From: Brevipalpus yothersi
Lineage: Eukaryota > Arthropoda > Arachnida > Trombidiformes > Tenuipalpidae
Direction of reading: 5' to 3'
Assembly: GCA_003956705.1 (NCBI GenBank)
Contig: QZCP01000171.1
Span: forward strand, 25,603 to 89,602
DNA: 64,000 bases
Of this stretch, positions 1-14,224 are shown piece by piece. A model generated the notes under the pieces. It did not search any database, had not been told where the DNA came from, and saw only the letters and a program-made list of their open reading frames with translations. How positions within the stretch are numbered: the stretch's first letter is position 1; every line of letters begins with the position of its first letter. Both the position numbers and the translations under genes were made by a program.

Positions 1-3000
1 ATTCATTGGCTAAGGATGAAGAAAGAGTAGATAAAGTGTGTGTATATATGTATATATGGATGTATGGAAGCATGGATGGGAGAGAAAGAAGGAGAGAAGC
101 AAGTGAAGATACAAGAAAAAAAAGTAATGAAATCAGCGATGAAAAGTGTGTGCACATGATATAAGGTTGGTTTGAATTTGGAATTCAGATAATTTGATGG
201 TTATGAGAGAGTGATAATAGACGATGATAACTTCAATCATTTAGGGTCTAGATGTTCTTTCACTTATGAGTTATATCGTCATATTGTTTGAGTAACATTT
301 TTACGAGCTCCATTCAAGACCAAAACATATCATCTTCAATATCTTTCAAAATTCATACCATTTCACTTTGACCAAAGCAAGTTCAATGACATCATTTTTG
401 GGAATCAAGCACTTTTCCTATTCCAAATGAGACACTTTAGAATCACAGTATCAAAGATGTGATCATATAATGAGCCGAATGCTTTTGAAGTATCACAAAA
501 ATTCAGCTTATGATAATGATGCTTCCGTTAAGTTTTTGAGGATTCAAATGAGAAGTATATTCATTGGAAGTAGAAAAGAGAGAGAGAGAGAGAGAAAATC
601 AGAGATTCTTGTTTCATAATGAATGAGCAGCAAGAAATAAAGCTAAAAAAATTCTTCTCTCTTTTTGAAGCAAAAAGTATACCAAATAGAAGAGTTCACA
701 CAGAGTGAATGCGATCAACAGAAAAGAAAATAAAACCATTGATAGAAGAGAGAATATAGTTCTGAGGAATAGAAGGAAAATTTTGGGTCAACAATGAATG
801 AGACAGATTACTGGATGAAAAGGGAATCTTCTAGGCTAACTGATAGACTTTTGGCATGCGAAAGATTTTTGAAAGAGACTTCAAATGATGCAATAGAGGG
901 TATTCTCTCTTTCTCTCTATCTTTTTTCTTTTGAAAAATTTGTTCCAAGTTCAAAAGAATTGGGTGAGTAGAATCTTTTTGGCATGTAGAAAAAACTGCC
1001 AAGTTAATCGATAAAAATACAGAAAAAAAGAGGAAGAGATGGAAGATATTCTGTTCTACTCTGAATGAGGTGAAAAGTGTTCATGAAACTAGTAGGAAAA
1101 AAGAGTGGAAAGCAAAAAGATGAAAACTCATACACCAACTTAGGCTATACATAAACTGGCATCCTTTTTCGACTATCCGAGCATTAGACTATCAAAGCCA
1201 TTTATCTTTATAAATATATGTTGCTCGAGTAAAGTATTCCTCTGTTTCACTACCTGTTTACTGGGCTTCAAAAACATGTGCAAATCATAATTCATGAGAG
1301 CCTAGGCTCGATTGAGAGCTTGGAATAGGAAAATTGAGGGAATGAATATTTGGCCTCATTCTCTCTGCTCACTTCTTCCTCTCTGATTTTGAGCACGAAA
1401 CAATTGGAAAAAGAATTATCATGGTCCAGCTCGATCATCAGATTAATAGTTTGAAGATTTTGGTCAATCAAAGGGGCATTGAAATCGATGAAGAGGAAAA
1501 GGGAAAAATTTCGAGCGGAAAATGATAAAATGCTCTTGATAGATTATCTTGTTCATGATGGAAATTGGCTGTAAGTTGAGATAATTTTGGAGTGCAGTTC
1601 GATCTTGTATATCTCTTTCAGTACGGGTTTTGCACAATAAAAGATAAAACACATTATATTGGTAAAGATAGACGAGTAAGCAGTGAGTCTAGCAAGATTT
1701 GAATTCAATCCAATTCATCTCATTCTTTTATTCTATCCTGAGAGCAATGACTTTGCCTCGGTGCAAAAATATCGTATGATTCTGGGAACACAGAAGCATG
1801 TTACCTTACACACTACACTTACGTATACCCATTTGGAAGCATGAGATGAATTCATTTTATTGTATAGCTGCGGTAATAGCAATGGAACATACATACATCC
1901 AATTTAAATTGGAAAAGATATTTGAGTTGAAATAGACTGGAAACAAAGCTGACCGCTTATAAGATTTTGACTGTTTTTGATTGAAACAGATGGATAAAAA
2001 AGTTCAAATTCAAGCATATGCGATCTGTTGGCTGAACAGAATTTTCATCACAATAAGGAATGAAAACTGATAATCCTAAGTGTATCATGGTCCACGGGAA
2101 TTTAACTTTATCCACTCAATAACTATGCTATTTTGGTATCAATAGATAGATATGAACAATTTTGATACATCTGTTGTGATAGACAATGAGGGATAAAACT
2201 GATTACGCAAAGAAAGTTTTGATAATTAGTATCGGACTTGATGGTGCTGATTTGAAAAATATGGATAACTTTGACGAATTTAAATGAAAATTAGTCGTAA
2301 AACTCGATCATTAGATCCTATCAAGAATGAAGGGAGTGAATTCTGCACAGATTACTGAGGAAAGATGTGTTTTCTTTGGATTCTTTGACTCTCTAACACA
2401 TAGTTTTATCGTACGCGATATGGATGATTTCTCTAACTATTCTTTTTCCAATATAATGTCCAACCTAATAGGCTAACATTTGATTGGTAAAATTTTTTCA
2501 TGATTTTTTAGGTCAATAATCCAAGGTTCATGGCAAGAAGGTTGACAGAATTCTATTGAAACAGAGATTTTGTCAAGCTGATATTGAACAATATCAATCC
2601 CACCCACGCTCTTATTGCCCAATAACAGAAGCAATATTGGCTTCTTTTGTGGAGCAATTTTACAGCTTCGATCGATTCATTTCCCAAGTTGAATGTCTTA
2701 GCCTTTCCACATCTTTCTCTACAGTCTTCTTTATGAGCTTTCGATTCTCATGGATTATTTCCAACTTTTTTCCGGGAAAATTTAGGCTTACCTCCGTTCC
2801 GAAGAAAATCTAAATCCCATTAGAATCTTCTCTAGACTAAACTAGCGAAAAATACTGGCAAATTCAATTGACTAGAGAGAAAAGAGAAAAAGTAGCCACA
2901 CTAGCTCATAAGATTTGACAAAGGTTCAATAAACAAGATCAAGGAACAAATCTACGTGAGTTCATTTGAATCGGATTTTATCTCAATTCTAGATAATAAG

Positions 3001-5124
3001 ATAGAGAAGTATGATAAAATTTGAATTTCAGTCAAGGATGTCTCGATTTTCATCGAAATTGCGTACTAAAATTCTTATTTGATATAGCTGAAATCAATTC
3101 TTTCAGGTAGTAAATCAGTGCAGAAATTGATAAACAGAGAACTAGATTGATAGGAAAGCTAATAAAGTAGTCATTCATGAAAAATTTCGAAAGAATACCA
3201 GATGAGTGATAGAAGAATTTGATTCTATGATTGCTAGCTGATCAATTCCTGTTCATCTTTCGAGCGTGAAGAAATGTTTTTTACACAAGAGACACTTTGA
3301 GTTTTCATCTTGAATCATATGTTAGATTTGGAATTTTTCTGTCACCAAAAATTGACAGATGAAGCTTTTTTCCATTCATGTTAAATCGATTGCAATGACT
3401 TGAAAACATAGTGCTAGATAATACTGGGAATAGGATGAATCGATTGAAGCTGAATTACCATTATTTGCAATTCTTCACATCTATATTATTGGAGCTTGAG
3501 AATTGAGATGAAGTGAAGATTCAAGCGACAACAAAAGGTGCATTCTATCGCTTAAAGTAAAGGTACAAGTGAAATTGTTAGCTGATTAGCTTGATTCTGT
3601 GGCCTCTTGTATTTTCGAGCCAATATTGGCAGTATTTGTGAAAAAAATTAGCTCACTATGAATGGAAATTTACAAAAATTCTAATCACGAACCTTAGCCA
3701 GCAAGTCATGATGCTAGGATTTTTTTTTCGTTTTCTTTCTTTGAATGCTCTCTTTACGTATCAGTGGAGAAAGGAATTTTCATTGATATCAATTGATTGC
3801 TTCTCTTGCACCTCATTAATTTGCATACACTCATAAACCCTCTGGATTTTGTTTTCGTTGGATGGAATAGAATATCACGAGATCAAATAAAAAAAATCTT
3901 ACTGCCAGAGTTTCGATTCCAATTGAACATTCTGAAAAGGATTTGTAAACACAAATAAAATTAGCTTGAAGTTTACATGGAGTTTGGAGACGAAAAATGT
4001 TGATCAGAAGGTTTCCCTTTTCGAATCTCTTCGGATCCCCATATGACGAGTAGCTCATTGTTTGTGTAACTTGAGCTCAATAAAATTTCGAATTTGCCCA
4101 TGATCGGATGAAGTGGTGTGATTAAATGGATTATCCATGAATATATTCACTACCAATCAACCATATGATGTCACCTCACTGGAAATATTCGAAGTACAGA
4201 GTAGAGCCAAAATTTGAAGTTTAAATTAGAAAAGTGGAAAAAATGGAACATGAAAGGATTGCTTCTCTCAATCAGTTGCTTATTCTTACGACTTCATAAT
4301 CTTTTTCAACTTCTTCTTTCAAATACATTTTGTGATGTTATTTCTATTTCAGGATATTCTCATCTAATCATCAAACGCTGAGAGACTAGACAGAATAGAA
4401 TAATTCACTAGGAAGCTTGAAATGAATCAAAATTGTATGGCACCACATCATCTAAACAATCAGTCATCCATTGCAGGAAGACAATGAAGGGAGGAAGAAA
4501 GGGACCTCTTTTCCCGAAGTATTTTTCAAAGCCCCAGATTTTATGGCAAAGCAATATATAGTCATCCATGAAAACAGTTACTCTTAGAGGGAAACAAATG
4601 TGAAATTTTGTATCACCCATCATCACTCAATACAGATGGATCTTTTTCCAAGCTCAGGATAAACCAAATTCTCTTTCCATTCTTTTCATCCTCTGTGAGA
4701 ATAAGAATTGAACGATAGAGCCTGGTTCGGCATCAATTGAATGGTAAAAATTTCATGGAAGATAAATCTGAGAATATAAAATTAGAATCGATTTTCTCAT
4801 ATCTTCGCTTCTCTTTTTGAATAAAATTTTGATTTCTGATCTGATAATCAGGAATGTTGTTCGAATATAGCAGCATCTCGAATAAGTCAAACAAACGCTG
4901 GATTGCCTCCGAGAAAATCATTTAATATCGAGAGTTTCATGCTTCTGAATTCATCCCTAGAATCCAATGTGAATATACACACAAAGCTAGAACCAAATTT
5001 TTGCCTCTCGATGAACATGTTCTTCAACATCAAGAATATGCAAAAATAACTGGCAAAGTTTGCTGAGTAAACTGATCGATATGAGAGAAAAACCTTGATC
5101 CAATCGAGAGCATCTCGAGAAAAG

Positions 5125-5165
<41 letters not shown>

Positions 5166-6784
5166 TCTGAGTTGAGATATGAGCATCGGAATATGCATGA
5201 ATGTACATGATAGATAGAAAAATTTGCCGATTAGTCTGGAGCATCGGTTTCACAAGTGACCTGTTATTAAAGAAGAACCTGTCTTGCTCCATTTTTTCTC
5301 ATGAGTTCCATGGCTCTTCAATGTCGATAAGCTTAACTCAGCATCTTTTGTCAGTATTGCCGGAATGCTGTCTCTCTCTCTCTCTCTCATCTTTGACAAA
5401 CAGTAACTGATCACGTCCTCCATGTCACTATTTTTTGTCCTATCTACTGACGTCCCAACAATTCATCTTACGTATTCCCTCTCTTTCTCTTCCTTTTTCC
5501 CTCTTTCAATTTGTCTTCATATCTTTCCTCCTTTCACATCTTCTTCTATCACTTCTATTTATTCTCATCTCATTCTCTTTCTTTTGCTGGGTTTCACTTG
5601 CCATCCTTTTTTCGGAATTCTTTTTTCTTTACAAGCCAATAAACCTACAAATACATACTACACATAGAATATCCAAACGTTCCTTTTTCTAAATTGAACA
5701 CAATCATGTTGAATGTTTTAATCTTTTTCCTTCTCTCTTTCGCGTTTAGCAATGCTTGTCCTTTCCATCGTTTTCTCTTTCTTTCTCTCTTCATTCTTTT
5801 CTCTTTGCCTTCATGATATTCTCTCATCCAAAATCCTTCTGCTAGGGAAAGCTTTTCTCAACATATATAAATACACAGAATTTTCACTCTTTTTCTTTTC
5901 ACCCCTCACTCATCATAGCAAATGCTGCAATTGATTCCATCATTTACAGCATTCTCAAACATCCCAATGTTTCCTCCCCTTTTTTCTTTCTCTCTTGTTC
6001 CATGAATTCACATCTTTTCCGCTTCCTATTCTCATCTAAGATCCACATTCCGCCTCACATCTACATTCTCACAAGCGTTATACTCTATTCCTTTTTTCTC
6101 TCCTCCATCCGTTTCCTTTTATCTTACATTTTTCTTCTCTCACTTTCACTTTCTCAATCTCATCTCCATCCTCCCCCACTCTCTCTCTCCTCCTTCTTCC
6201 AGCATCATCATTTTCTTGAGAAACAATTGCAGTAACCAAGTTTCCAAGCTTAATTCATTTCCAATTAGGGGTTGCATTCAATTTGCTTAAATAACATCAA
6301 TCCAATTGTCCTCTTTCGGGAAAGTTTTTTCCTTCTCAAGCTTTGATTTGCCTTTTCTCATCTCTTGCTTTTTTTGACTTCATTCACCGTTCACTCTTTA
6401 CTTGATCTTACTCATTCTTTTCAGTGTATCAAACATTTACGGGGGGAAGAAGAGAGAAAGTGATAGAGAAAGAGAGAGAAAGAAAGAAAGAAAGAAAGAG
6501 AATGAAGATCATTTGGTGAAGATAATGTTTGCCAGTGGCAAATGATAATTTAGAAGCCTATTAGATTGTTCTTCTCCATTCTTTTTTGACAAAAGTTTTC
6601 ATTCTTTTTCTAGATTTTCTTCTTCTTCTTTTTCTTTTCATCTATCCTCATCCCCAAAATCGATAGATGAGCACCACTTTTCTTCACATACACACAATTT
6701 TCCAGCATCACTTTAGCCGTGAATCTATCGCGGCCCACACAAATCCATACACACATGCATTTTCTTCCACTTATTCCCCTGGAT

Positions 6785-6835
<51 letters not shown>

Positions 6836-7811
6836 CGTCTCCAACCAGCATCGTTCATTTTGACACTCCACTCTTGTACGTTGTCTTCAGTGTCTTCATG
6901 TGTGTATATATATATGATCAGAGGTCTTCTCCTCTGTGGAATGGGCTCATTTCATTCACCTTCATCTTCAGTTATCAATTACTGTTCACATAGGCATCAC
7001 ATATATTGGTGACCTTTTCATTTTCATTATCGTCAAGATGTCTTCTCTCAAATGTATATGTATCTACCAGCATTTTCCATAGTCACACACTTTCAGCTTC
7101 AAATAACCCACACACATGGTGTGTATATTCGAAATGTTGATTACTATCATGATGCTTGATTCTTGTCGAGCAGTAAAGTGACTTACAGTTTGAAATTTCT
7201 CTCTCCCTCTCTTTTCTATCCGGAATCTTGCTAGTGACTGTCATTAGCTTTCAAAGTGATCTGACACTATTCTCAAAAGAGTTTAGTGTGAACATCTTGA
7301 AGCATGATGGTCGTTTTTCAGGGCATCGAAGCTTAAAGAAGAAAATACATTGAACGACTTCACATCAGTTTCAAAGTCACTTGTGAGCAGAAAATACGAT
7401 ACAGAAAGAGTGAATTTCATCTCTCTTTCTTGCGCCCTTTTCGGTAAGGAATTCTTATTTCAGGATGCATTGTTCGATTAGAAGTGGTCAGAAGTATACT
7501 CGGTATGAAATGAGCATTTGGGAATCTTGGAACCTGCTATATCAAAAATTTACATAAACACTCGAGAGAGGAATGTGAGAACAAAATAGACTACGGTTAT
7601 AAATGTTTTTGTATTGAAAAATGACCATTGTAGTGAGATATCATGAGAAAATAGCTATTTCAAAATGCTCCTCACTTCCAGAAGAGTTTTTTATAAGGAA
7701 GGTAATTCTATGGAGGAAAAAGAATAAGATAGAGATTCTGGTTTTTGATGGAGAATTTTTTGGACAAAGAAAGAGATTTTCTTCTTTGATTCAATCCAGT
7801 AGCTATTCAAG

Positions 7812-8017
<206 letters not shown>

Positions 8018-11000
8018 TCCTATTGTGATTTGGAATCAAAGGAAATTTTTCTTCAAGCATAAGAATACAATCCAAAAAGTTGACTACATTTTGTTACTGG
8101 AATTCAAATATTCTTTCTTTCGCTCCATAAGTATATGCAAACACACCTATTGAAAATGTTAGCCAGTCTGTGGAGCAAAAGTTTGGCTTCATCTTGACGT
8201 TTAAATGCACTCCAGTTGTGGAAGATATCAACAGTGTAATAGAAATAATGTGCTCAGAGGAAAGAAAGCCAAAGAATATCTGTGGGCTAGGATAACATCG
8301 AGTCCCCATGAACCTCATGAAATCAGCTATCTATCCCACTATTCCAATTTTGAAGTCAAAGTTCTCCTTTTTTCAACTTTTCCTGCCTTATTTACGCTTC
8401 AATTCAGTCAATTCCACATGAAATGATTAGTCAAGGATCACTGATCTCAATAGTAAGGGGACCGGATTTTGGTAGATGGATAGAATTCAATCGAATTTTC
8501 TTCTTTTACTCTATTGGTATCTTCACAGGAACTAGAACGGAAATCAAAATCATGGATTGCTGAGCTTCTGCTCTCTTTCTCTTTCTCTTTCTATTTCGCT
8601 TTCTATTCTGATGATCGATATGCTCGATGATACAAGTAAATTGAGTGAACAGAGTCAACGAACTTTGATCCACATGAATTGTGATTCGTATGTAGAGCAA
8701 AAATATTTTCTATTCATGATTTATTGAAGGCCATACTATGTATCACAGATCAATGTGGGAGAAAAATTTAAAAAGTATACCTCCATGATTTTGGAGAACA
8801 TTTTCCTGTTAGCATAGTAACTTCACATAGGAGACCGAAATGAACGGTACATAGGAAGTGAACAATACTTGTTTTTCCATCATGACGAGAATTGAAATCC
8901 TAAGTATATTCAGCGAAGCATTCTGATTGGATAAGAATTCAATAACAATGAAGTTTTGTAGATTATACCGAATCCAGGATTTAATCTGATTCTTCTCTTC
9001 CCTCTAAATACACCATTCAAGTCCAGCCATTGAGAACACATTCTTAGCCCAAGGCAGACTGAAGATCAACTAGACAAAATGCGCTATTTGAAAACATTAT
9101 GCATCGGTTCATCACTCTAATGACTTCTACGTAAGCCCAAACGTTTGGACTAACTTTCTGTGCCAAATCCACGTTCAAATGTCGAGTTGTTAGTTCAGCT
9201 CAGTCAAAGATACGGTAGCTTCAGGCCCCTGGAAAAAGTAAAGTTTTCCTTCGTGTATAAAAAATATTCCTGATAGAAAAGCGAGAAGAATACTTGCATT
9301 GACAACAGGTAACTTTGAAAGATTTGAGACGATGAATGTTGGAAGAAAATTTCAGAATTTGAAAGAGAAAAGTTGATAGATCGAGCATTTTCTCGTTCTC
9401 TCTCTCTCTCGTTCTCTCTCTTTCTCTCTGATAAAAATCTTATTGAAAATATGGGTTGAAAGTGTTCAGGTAGTGTTCACTGGAGAGCTTTAGTCATAAA
9501 AATCATCTGAGAAAGCAAGGTTGAGGAATACGAATTACCATCAATTGAATGATGAAGTGAAAGATATATAAAATATTTTTCTTTGAGTACAATCTTTTGA
9601 GAATCATTCTCTATTCCTCTTATTCATTTGAAATTCTTATTATTCACGAATGAAATGGATGAAAAAAACCCTGGAAACGTGTTCCCAAATTTTTCTCTAC
9701 TATTTATCTGAGACCTTTATCTGACATGTATATGCATGGTGAGTGAGAGAGAGAGAGAGAGAGAGAGTTTCGCAGTTAGCTCCAATATTGTACATTTTGA
9801 GGAAGGAAGTGAACATTCTTAGCAGTAGTGAAAAGCATCTGACTATTCATACTGTGGTGGGAGAGAGATATAAAGAGCAAGTTTTGAAGCTAAAATCTCA
9901 TGATAGAGGAAGTTCTTGGATAGGATCGAATTCAAAATCACATATAAAGGGAGGGGTAGGACAGGGGATAAAGAAAAGAATTGGAAAAAGTTGTAAATAG
10001 TGGAAAACTATGTAACTCGATCGCAAAAATATCATCCTTGAAAGATTGATTCATAAGCCAGTAGCAGTGTAGTTTGAAGAGGAAAAGAAGGTTGTGGTTG
10101 AAAGCATAAAAGCCTTGTGGGTGAATATTGAATATATGATGCATATGAGAAATAGAAAGAGAAAAAGAGAGCGAAATAGAAATATATATATATGTATGTA
10201 AGTATATACTCATGTACATTCTATTCCACTTGATGTAAGTTTAGTTTTTGGTGAGCATTTTCGCACACAAGTTGCGAAATTTTCATGATTTTCAACTTTT
10301 CATACTCTCTGTAGATATATATATTCGCCAATAATTTTACCATATTGAGCTCTGATTTGCAGGATAAGCTATAAGAACATAAGCAAAATAGGACAAACTC
10401 TTTTCTTTCCATGCGGATTTGACAGGTTGCTGAAAAGAAAAGTGGGTAAAGGAGAAAAGGATGTAGAGGGAATAGAGAGCGAGACAGCTGAAAAATTTTG
10501 ACTGATATTCCAAATTCTGAATATAATAAGAGAGGAATAAGAAATTACCCTAAAGAAGGTAAGTTCAAGAGGAAGTGAGAAAGACTGAAGGAAAAAGTTG
10601 AGTTTGTCATCCTTCAGCCTACACCTCTTGTATTGGCTGTAAATTTTACTAGCAAGGCAAAGAAAGAGCTTGAATACCTTACCATCAGTATCATAATCGT
10701 GAAATGATCGATATTTTTCAAATTACATGCTCTATTCGTTTTCCAGCTGATGGGAATAAAGAGAGATAAAAAAAAGATAGTAGTAGTAGTGGTAGTAGTA
10801 CACTATGAGAATATATGCCAACCAAGAGGGGATCTCGAGATGAATGAGAAGGATGGAGATAGAAACAAGAGAATGGATAGAAAAGATGGAAGAGATGTCG
10901 ACTCACAATAATATCATAACAATATTGGTGCAACTCTGTGTATTCCTCGAGTATCATATGCATCTATCTTTTCATGTGTTCATCCATCGGCCCCTACTAT

Positions 11001-11713
11001 TCTCTTTCTAGTCACTTTGAACACACAAGTATGAGTATATCTATGGAAAGAATTGCAGCCCGGTACGTAAGGTGTTGAAGGGAAGATACATGTTGGAATG
11101 CAACTTTCACCCACATATATTTCTAAAGAATTTGTGACATGAATATTGGAATATGTACAATTTGGAAACCTTAAAGAAAAGTGATATAATGACAAATAGA
11201 AGGAGAAAAGCGAAGGAAATATCATGAAATAGAGAATTATGGAGAATCTAAAAGATGTGTTGAAGGGAACTTTTTTTCCTTTCAGATTGGAATGATAATC
11301 GAAAACAGCAATGCATCACACATATACATACAAACACATACGTATAACACACGATTTGTCAGTTCGATTTTTCTGACGAATTGTCTAAGCATTTCAAATG
11401 GAAAATCAATAATCATGAGTTTTTCTGTTTGCTTTTGGTGAATATGCGTATTGTAGGAATCTTCTCTCTCATCTGTCTATTCTACTGGAAAATACAAGCA
11501 ATACAAGCGGAATGGTAAAAGGAAGACAGTCGAAATGATTTGGATGAGGATGCTGTGGGTAGATGCGTGTATGTATGAAACAAAATCATTGCATGTCGCT
11601 TACTACTACACATAACGTTATGTGTGTGTAGTAATCGAAGAGCCATCAGGCTTGGTATGGTTGAGCTGGAAAAAGCTGAAGAAGAAAAAGAAGAAGATAA
11701 AATCGAAAATACT

Positions 11714-11716
<3 letters not shown>

Positions 11717-11752
<36 letters not shown>

Positions 11753-11762
11753 GACAGAGAGA
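11717..11762. repeat. (GA)n/(GACA) microsatellite
   Basis: A GA dinucleotide run with two GACAGA interruptions at its right end. Confidence 0.9.
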
Positions 11763-11929
11763 TGATGCCGGCTCTATGAGAAGCATAGTAATGAAAACAT
11801 TCATACAGCATCCTTACTTATCATTTTGATCCCTCATCACTGCCAGGATCTCAAGTGGGAGGGCATATTAGATCGAATAGACAGCAGTTTTTTTCGTACA
11901 TGTACATGTGTGTGTATACATACATAGAC

Positions 11930-12513
11930 CACCCGGTTGCAAAAGTTAGGGTTTTTGAAATAGAATAGCATCAAACTGAGAGAACTTTTCGAACTAAAAT
12001 TTGCTGAAATATAAGAATTAGTACCTCATCAGTGAGTATGGAAAAAAATTGAATCAAATTACCCAAGGATTTTAGAAGGCCAGAAAATGAGACGGATGCC
12101 ATTTTTTACCCGAAAACAGAGATGAAAAATGGCAAAATTTTTATAAAATCCATAAGTCAGAAACTTTTGACCCTTGACCTCTGAAATTTCCAGAAATTTT
12201 CTTCCAATTATCATGGAGGCTCCCAAAAATTTCCCATGAATATTACTTGATGCATAAAATTTTCAGGTATTTGCTAAAAAATGCTTTGATTTCCGATTTT
12301 TCTTTGTAAACGATTTGGCCCTAAAATCGATGGCCTTTTTTCGGTGATTTTTCTCAAATTTTTCATTTCTGTTTGATTCGATCAAGCAGTATTATACCTT
12401 GTCGTAATTCTGTGAACTTCAGCTAGAATTTCCAACAATTTCGGGGGAAAATTGCATCTCATATTATGCCTGCGATAGAATGAAAAATCTAACAAACTTC
12501 ATGCAACCGGGTG
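11930..12513. mobile_element. MITE-like element with 12-bp terminal inverted repeats
   Basis: The left end reads CACCCGGTTGCA (11930-11941) and the right end TGCAACCGGGTG (12502-12513). These are exact reverse complements, 584 bp apart end to end. The interior is AT-rich, has no open frame of useful length, and lacks the GA tracts that dominate neighbouring DNA, so it looks like an inserted unit. That is the form of a non-autonomous DNA transposon. I see no clear target-site duplication flanking the ends, which lowers confidence, and no second copy in the window. The family is unknown. Confidence 0.55.
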
Positions 12514-13926
12514 CCTTTATGAGCCTTTATTCCCAATACTTAATAATATTATAGGAAAATAAATGGATCCTACGGTGGTGCAAGGACATGGAATGTTATC
12601 ATGTTTGTGAAAGATGGGTGAAAATTGTGATAGATAAAAGTATGAGAGAGAAGAGAAAATTTGAAGATTTCTAGAGGGAGAGAGAGAGAGAGAGAGAGAG
12701 AAAAGTTTGAACACTTTTTCATCATCTTCTTTGCATCTTTGGGTTTCTCTTTTCCTTTCTTTTTTTTCACACACAGCGTTCACAGACGCTTCATCTCATC
12801 ATTTTCTTTTCTAAGCGTTTGGGATCAATTTAACAAAGCTTTTGATGCTATCCACCGAATAAGTGACATGAATGTTCATATTCAGATTATCTTTCTTTTC
12901 TTCCTTTTTTCTGGGTGCCTTTTATGCATATATTTGCCCCAATTTTGGCTCCCATATTTTTTAACTGAAGATATAAATTCACTTGGTGTGTGTGTGTAAA
13001 AATTATGAGTGAAAAAGGCACACATCAATATGAATGAGAAAAAAGTGCCCAAAAGTTGAAGTGAAAAGTCAAAATAACTTGTTAAATAATCTAAATTATT
13101 AAAGAATTACATTCACTTCTAACTTGTTCATAGAAATGGCTGAAATGCTCTCGTTGATTGTGAGGAGAGAAGGGGAAAAGAAATCTCTCTCATCCTCATC
13201 TTTTGATGATGGAGATAAATCACTTCATCATTTGGAAATGTTTGGACAAGGTGAAAGATCAAAGTGCTGCTGATGATGAGACTGAGAGACTCCGATGATG
13301 ACGAAAATGATGATGGTTATCCTCCACAATAGAAGGAAGAGAGAGAGACTGACAATGGAAAGGATGGAGAAAGAGGTAGAGATAGAGAGAATAAGATGGA
13401 GAATAATAGGAAACATAATGAAGCCAACGAGTGGAAAGAATGAAGAACATGAGTCCATCAGAAAGTATGAGGATAAAGATGAAGAAGAAGAAGAAGAAGA
13501 AGAAGAAAGATGAAGTGGAAAAAATCGGTGATGATAAAGTTCAATGGAAATATTTTTCAAAAGAGGTGGAGAAAATTTTCTTCTTCTCTCTCTCTATCTA
13601 AGATTTTGCAGGAGACATCAATTCTTCAAACAATAAAAGGCTATTTAATCCTATTTTTTGGTCCAAAAGAGATATTGATTGATGATATAAATTGCTAATT
13701 TGCCGTTGAAATTATTATTTCCATTCCAAGGATACCCATACATACATGGGCTGCATAGACTGATACTGAATCTCATAAGGTACTCAATTTCATATGGTAA
13801 ATATCACTCACAAATCAGAACGATTTTCGCACACACAGAAATCTTGATTCAAAATCAAATCAAGAGACTGGCAAGAGATGATAATTCGAAAAAAAAGAAT
13901 TGAATATAACCATAAAGATCACTTAC

Positions 13927-14224
13927 CAGGTGATGTAAGATTGAAGACCAATATATATCCATGGGCACTACGAAGGGCACAGGCCCGAAAATCAGTCCAC
14001 TCATAGAGTGTATTGGATGGAAAATAATTGATCATTGGCATGTCCATTATTTTGATTTCATGAACAATACCATTCAAAACAACGGTAAATGTGTAACTAT
14101 TATCACGAGGATTCAAAATGGTTGCTGAACGCTTATCAATGAAAGTTGATTCCAAAAATTGATGAATTATTGAACTTTTACCAGTTCCGGTTGCACCTAG
14201 GACGACCAGTTTAACCAGAGGCAT
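13927..14224 (-). CDS. Ras-like GTPase, RASL10 type, first coding exon
   Basis: The exon runs from an ATG at 14224 to 13927 and ends in CTG|GTAAGT, leaving one base of a split codon after 99 codons. The protein opens with a G1/P-loop, GATGTGKSS (residues 10-18, same numbering as Ras). It continues with a segment close to vertebrate RASL10A/B: a switch II region beginning DMPMINYFPSNTLYEWTD, then LRSAHGYILVFNLTSPG, which corresponds to the RASL10 stretch LRSVHAYILVYD. Residue 12 is Thr instead of Gly, and the usual DxxGQ of switch II is absent, as in other RASL10 proteins. RASL10 proteins are small atypical Ras-superfamily members of uncertain signalling role. The G4 (NKxD) and C-terminal parts must lie in later exons at lower coordinates; I could not find them in 1-13918. 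Confidence is high for a RASL10-like protein, lower for which paralogue. Confidence 0.8.

Noticed and set aside
10690..10735. Minus-strand DYDTDGK-like string resembling an EF-hand loop
   Set aside because: Only seven residues, with stops in the same frame and no neighbouring helix or exon signals.
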